Below, one piece after another: positions 6,517 through 8,542 of a stretch of 8,542 nucleotides of DNA. The first letter of the stretch is position 1. The number at the start of each line of letters is the position of its first letter. The stretch spans positions 1 through 8,542 of the forward strand of contig JAISCU010000099.1 of the NCBI GenBank assembly GCA_031265345.1. The letters are read 5' to 3'. The stretch comes from Bifidobacteriaceae bacterium. Lineage in GTDB: Bacteria > Actinomycetota > Actinomycetes > Actinomycetales > WQXJ01. The position numbers were made by a program, and so were the translations under genes. A model generated the notes under the pieces. That model ran no database searches. It saw nothing but the letters and a program-made list of their open reading frames with translations, and was not told where the DNA came from.

Positions 6517-6523
6517 CCGCAGG

Positions 6524-6814
6524 TCAGGCCACCGCGCGCCGTTGGTAGCGCTTCCGGGCGGTCTCGCCAGCGATTCCGAACGCCGCCCCGATCCGCTCCC
6601 ACGACACGCCCTGGGCGCGGGCGTTCAGGGCGGCATCGGCGGCTTCACGTTCGACGCAGGCCTGTTCGTAACGCAGGCGCCTCAAGGCCATCAATGGCGG
6701 CTCGCCGCCGTCCGGGTCGGGCGTGATGTCGGCATTCTCGAGATAATCCGTCAACTCCCAGCCCAGGGCCTCCAACTCGGCCCGTTCTTCTGGAGGCATG
6801 TCCTTCAATTTCAT
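6524..6814 (-). CDS. Small helix-turn-helix protein, function unknown
   Basis: 96 residues. The N-terminal half (MKLKDMPPEERAELEALGWE) is acidic and helical-looking, followed by a short Pro/Gly/Asp linker (TPDPDGGEPP, 31-40). The C-terminal 35 residues form a likely helix-turn-helix: AALNARAQGVSWERIGAAFG (61-80), then IAGETARKRYQRRAVA with a basic recognition helix. The Gly-x-Ser-Trp-x-x-Ile-Gly...Gly-Ile-x...Ala-x-x-Arg-Tyr pattern is common in small actinobacterial DNA-binding proteins. The ATG at 6814 is chosen for its strong purine-rich site (GGAAGGAAGGGGGA) seven bases upstream; the frame stays open to 7285, but that part overlaps the methyltransferase. It lies 128 bases after the methyltransferase stop on the same strand. 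It may be a transcription regulator or nucleoid-type protein; no target can be named. Confidence 0.75.
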   Translation of the reverse strand: MKLKDMPPEERAELEALGWELTDYLENADITPDPDGGEPPLMALRRLRYEQACVEREAADAALNARAQGVSWERIGAAFGIAGETARKRYQRRAVA

Positions 6815-6821
6815 CGCGCGG

Positions 6822-6835
6822 TCCCCCTTCCTTCC
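6822..6835 (-). promoter_or_regulatory. Ribosome binding site fixing the start of the helix-turn-helix gene
   Basis: The minus strand reads GGAAGGAAGGGGGA, ending seven bases before the ATG at 6814. It supports the 96-residue form over a longer one. Confidence 0.65.
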
Positions 6836-6910
6836 ATGAACCTTCGACGCGCCCTCATCGCATGGACGATGGCCGCCTGACCGTACCAACTGATGATTCC
6901 CAGCTCGATC

Positions 6911-6944
6911 AGCGCGACTCCCGAGCCACTGGGGCGGGAGCGCT
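6911..6944 (-). terminator. Possible hairpin at the end of the methyltransferase gene
   Basis: An inner stem CTCCCG/CGGGAG (6918-6923 with 6935-6940, 11-base loop) is extended by AGCG/CGCT (6911-6914 with 6941-6944) after a three-base bulge. It starts within the methyltransferase stop codon. No T-run follows on the minus strand, so it is at best a weak or T-less terminator of the kind often proposed in high-GC genomes. Confidence 0.35.
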
Positions 6945-7737
6945 ACAGGCGCACCACGGCCTCGACATGCGGCATCACCAGCAGCGCGCCGGGTAACTGC
7001 GCCCATTCGATCAGGCCCGCGGCGGTCCTGATCAACGAGGCCTCGTCGGCCACTCCCAGGCCGACGGCCAAGTCGATGAAACGCCGTTCGGTCAGCCGCG
7101 CGGCCCAACTCTCGGCGATCTCGGCCGCCGATTCGTAGCCCGGATAGGTCCACATCGAGCCGGAGAAAGTGGCCCGTTCGGGCAGGGAGGCCCCGGCCAG
7201 CCACGCGGCCAGCCGCCGCCCGGCGTCGACCTCGGTCCCGCCGCCCCTGGCCACCAGTTGATAAGTCTCCTGCCAGGCCCGCCAAGCGGTCGCCTCGGGA
7301 TACCAGAAGGCCCCGCCGTAATCGCCCTCGCGCAGGGTCAGCCAGCCGCCCGGCCGGGCCACGCGCGCCAGTTCGCGGATCGCCGCCACCGGATCGGCCA
7401 GGTGGTGCAGCACCTGGTGGACGTGGACGAGGTCGAAACTGGCATCCGGGTACGGCAAGGCGTACACGTCCCCGACCTCATAGCTGAGGTTCGCCGGACG
7501 CGACGGGTCCGCCTGGGCCTCGCGGACGGCATCGTCGGAGATGTCCACCCCGACAACCTCCCCCGGCGCCACCCGCGCGGCCAAGTCCTTGGTCAACGCG
7601 CCCGATGCCGACCCCAGATCGAGCACCCGCAGCCCAGGTTCGAGCAGGTCGGCCACATGAGGCGCCGAATTGGCGACATTCCGGAAGGCGTGGGCTCTGG
7701 CAGCGGCCGCGCCGTGGCCATGCATGTATTGATTCAT
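6943..7737 (-). CDS. Class I SAM-dependent methyltransferase (UbiE/Methyltransf_11-like)
   Basis: 264 residues, soluble; predicted to transfer a methyl group from S-adenosylmethionine to an unidentified substrate. Motif I is VLDLGSASG (38-46), with Ser-Ala-Ser in place of the common Cys-Gly-Thr; the acidic ribose-binding residue is Asp65 in VVGVDIS; motif II is YEVGDVYALPYPDASFDLVH (86-105), followed by VLHHLADPVAAIRELARVARPGG (109-131). The C-terminal part (from about 140, with GDYGGAFWYPE and GSMWTYPGY) is Trp/Tyr-rich and is presumably the substrate cap. The ATG at 7737 is chosen by fit to the fold; no strong ribosome binding site is visible (GGTGGCAGG just upstream), and ATG Met5 is an alternative. 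It is divergent from the helicase across 33 bases. Such genes are often labelled ubiquinone or small-molecule methyltransferases without proof. Confidence 0.9.
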   Translation of the reverse strand: MNQYMHGHGAAAARAHAFRNVANSAPHVADLLEPGLRVLDLGSASGALTKDLAARVAPGEVVGVDISDDAVREAQADPSRPANLSYEVGDVYALPYPDASFDLVHVHQVLHHLADPVAAIRELARVARPGGWLTLREGDYGGAFWYPEATAWRAWQETYQLVARGGGTEVDAGRRLAAWLAGASLPERATFSGSMWTYPGYESAAEIAESWAARLTERRFIDLAVGLGVADEASLIRTAAGLIEWAQLPGALLVMPHVEAVVRL

Positions 7738-7770
7738 GCCTGCCACCGTAATGTCTTTACCCTTGGAGGT
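7738..7770. promoter_or_regulatory. Compact divergent intergenic region, methyltransferase / helicase
   Basis: Only 33 bases separate the two start codons, so the promoters must overlap each other or the 5' ends of the genes. On the plus strand, TAATGT at 7749-7754 is a plausible -10 element for the helicase; TTGATT at 7729-7734 is a poor -35 at only 14 bases. GGAGG at 7765-7769 is the only Shine-Dalgarno-like sequence on that strand. Confidence 0.35.
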
Positions 7771-8542
7771 GTGCTGATCGACCACCTGACGAGACTGGGC
7801 CTGGACGTTCCGGGGGCTGCCGGAGCGGCGGCCACCGAGGAAGCCTTCGACGCCTTCACCGCCTGGGCGGCCGGGGAGGGGTTCGACCTCTACGCCCATC
7901 AGGAGGACGCCCTGCTCGCCCTGGCGGCCCAGGAGCACGTCATCTTGGGCACCCCGACCGGCTCCGGGAAGTCGCTGGTGGCCGCCGGAGCGCTGGCCAT
8001 GAGCCTGGCGGCAGGGCACCGCGGTGTGTACACAGCCCCGATCAAGGCCCTGGTCTCGGAAAAGTTCTTCGATCTGATCGGGCTGTTCGGGGCTACCAAC
8101 GTGGGTATGCTGACGGGCGATGCCGCGATCAACGCTGACGCGCCCGTCGTGTGTTGCACCGCCGAGGTCCTGGCCAACCAAGCCTTACGCGATGGCGCTG
8201 AGACGCAGTTCCAGACCGTGGTGATGGACGAGTTCCACTTCTACGGCGACCCGCAGCGAGGCTGGGCCTGGCAGGTGCCGCTGCTGGAGATGCCGCGAGC
8301 GCAGTTCCTGTTGATGAGCGCCACGCTCGGGAACGTCGACCGCTTCATCGACGACCTGGTGCGGCGCACCGGCCGACCGGTCAGCGCCATCACCGACGCC
8401 CCCAGACCGGTTCCGCTGGAGTTCGCCTACGAGGTGGTGCCGCTGCCGAACCTCATCACCGGCCTGGTCAAAGGAGGGCTGACCCCGGCCTACGTGGTCC
8501 AATTCACGCAACGCGAAGCCGTCGAACTGGCCGGGCTGCTGG
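7771..8542 (+). CDS. DEAD/DEAH-box superfamily 2 helicase, DUF3516-associated type (3' end outside window)
   Basis: The first 257 residues of an ATP-dependent RNA or DNA helicase, running off the right edge. Motifs in order: an upstream QxxAL element in LYAHQEDALLAL (40-51), Walker A TPTGSGKS (61-68), motif Ia TAPIKALVSEKFF (88-100), GMLTGD (112-117), CCTAEVLANQALR (128-140), a DEFH box (153-156), RGWAWQVPLLE (163-173), and motif III LMSATLG (181-187), then TGRPVSAI and YVVQFTQREA (241-250) entering the second RecA domain. The wording of these blocks matches the actinobacterial helicase family carrying a C-terminal DUF3516; the rest of the gene is not visible. The GTG at 7771 fits the family N-terminus, but GGAGG ends only one base before it, unusually close. 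CTG at 7774 would be spaced slightly better, and no in-frame ATG occurs before the Walker motif. Substrate unknown. Confidence 0.92.
   Translation, partial: MLIDHLTRLGLDVPGAAGAAATEEAFDAFTAWAAGEGFDLYAHQEDALLALAAQEHVILGTPTGSGKSLVAAGALAMSLAAGHRGVYTAPIKALVSEKFFDLIGLFGATNVGMLTGDAAINADAPVVCCTAEVLANQALRDGAETQFQTVVMDEFHFYGDPQRGWAWQVPLLEMPRAQFLLMSATLGNVDRFIDDLVRRTGRPVSAITDAPRPVPLEFAYEVVPLPNLITGLVKGGLTPAYVVQFTQREAVELAGLL

Larger units (their letters stand above)
6209..6523. other. Non-coding stretch upstream of the beta-propeller gene
   Basis: No gene is supported in these 315 bases. The open plus-strand frames crossing it have low-complexity translations and no family signatures. It contains a hairpin near the beta-propeller start (6258-6278) and the dispersed palindrome after the helix-turn-helix gene (6480-6516). 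The promoter of the beta-propeller gene should lie here, perhaps in the less G+C-rich patch around 6300-6360, but no clear -35/-10 pair was found. Confidence 0.5.

Noticed and set aside
6815..7285. Upstream extension of the helix-turn-helix frame into the methyltransferase gene
   Set aside because: It would overlap the methyltransferase antiparallel-free in another frame of the same strand, has an Arg/Gly-rich translation, and ignores the strong ribosome binding site before 6814.
7738..8181. Upstream extension of the methyltransferase frame to 8181
   Set aside because: It lies opposite the well-conserved helicase motifs, and its translation shows no conserved sequence; the methyltransferase fold begins near 7737.

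Overview
The window is visibly G+C-rich, with long open frames on both strands, GTG starts alongside ATG, and gene families typical of high-GC Actinobacteria: a BkdABC-type 2-oxoacid dehydrogenase and a DEAD/DEAH helicase of the DUF3516-associated type. I infer an actinobacterium but cannot place it more precisely. No RNA gene, CRISPR array, transposase or insertion sequence was seen.

Layout. Positions 1-4154 hold a compact minus-strand operon, transcribed from right to left: E1 alpha (3054-4154), E1 beta (1966-3057, GTGA overlap), lipoyl-acyltransferase E2 (615-1949) and a divergent fumarylacetoacetate hydrolase (FAH)-family protein (1-609, cut by the window edge). The E1/E2 set decarboxylates a 2-oxoacid, most likely the branched-chain oxoacids from Leu/Ile/Val or else pyruvate, and passes the acyl group to CoA. 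The E3 lipoamide dehydrogenase is not in the window. A 164-base leader (4155-4318) carries an operator-like palindrome and a strong ribosome binding site. Upstream, also on the minus strand, lies a membrane-anchored PQQ-like beta-propeller protein (4319-6208). A 315-base non-coding stretch (6209-6523) follows, then a small helix-turn-helix protein (6524-6814) and a class I SAM-dependent methyltransferase (6943-7737). The methyltransferase is divergent, across 33 bases, from the plus-strand helicase (7771 to the right edge).

The most unusual signal is a set of short, near-perfect palindromes that look like dispersed REP-like elements. One 29-base core (arms CACGGGTTGGTGCC around one central base) occurs twice: inside the E2 gene (1654-1688) and just after the helix-turn-helix gene (6480-6516). 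A second, unrelated palindrome (arms TTGGGGAC, 1453-1469) also lies inside E2. Both E2 copies are in frame, fall in the flexible linker between the lipoyl and subunit-binding domains, and begin exactly on a codon. Neither palindrome contains a stop codon in any of the six frames. This looks like a family of coding-tolerant palindromic elements that use an interdomain linker as a landing site. A second oddity is the FAH-family protein, which has lost the lid His/Glu positions usual in its relatives.
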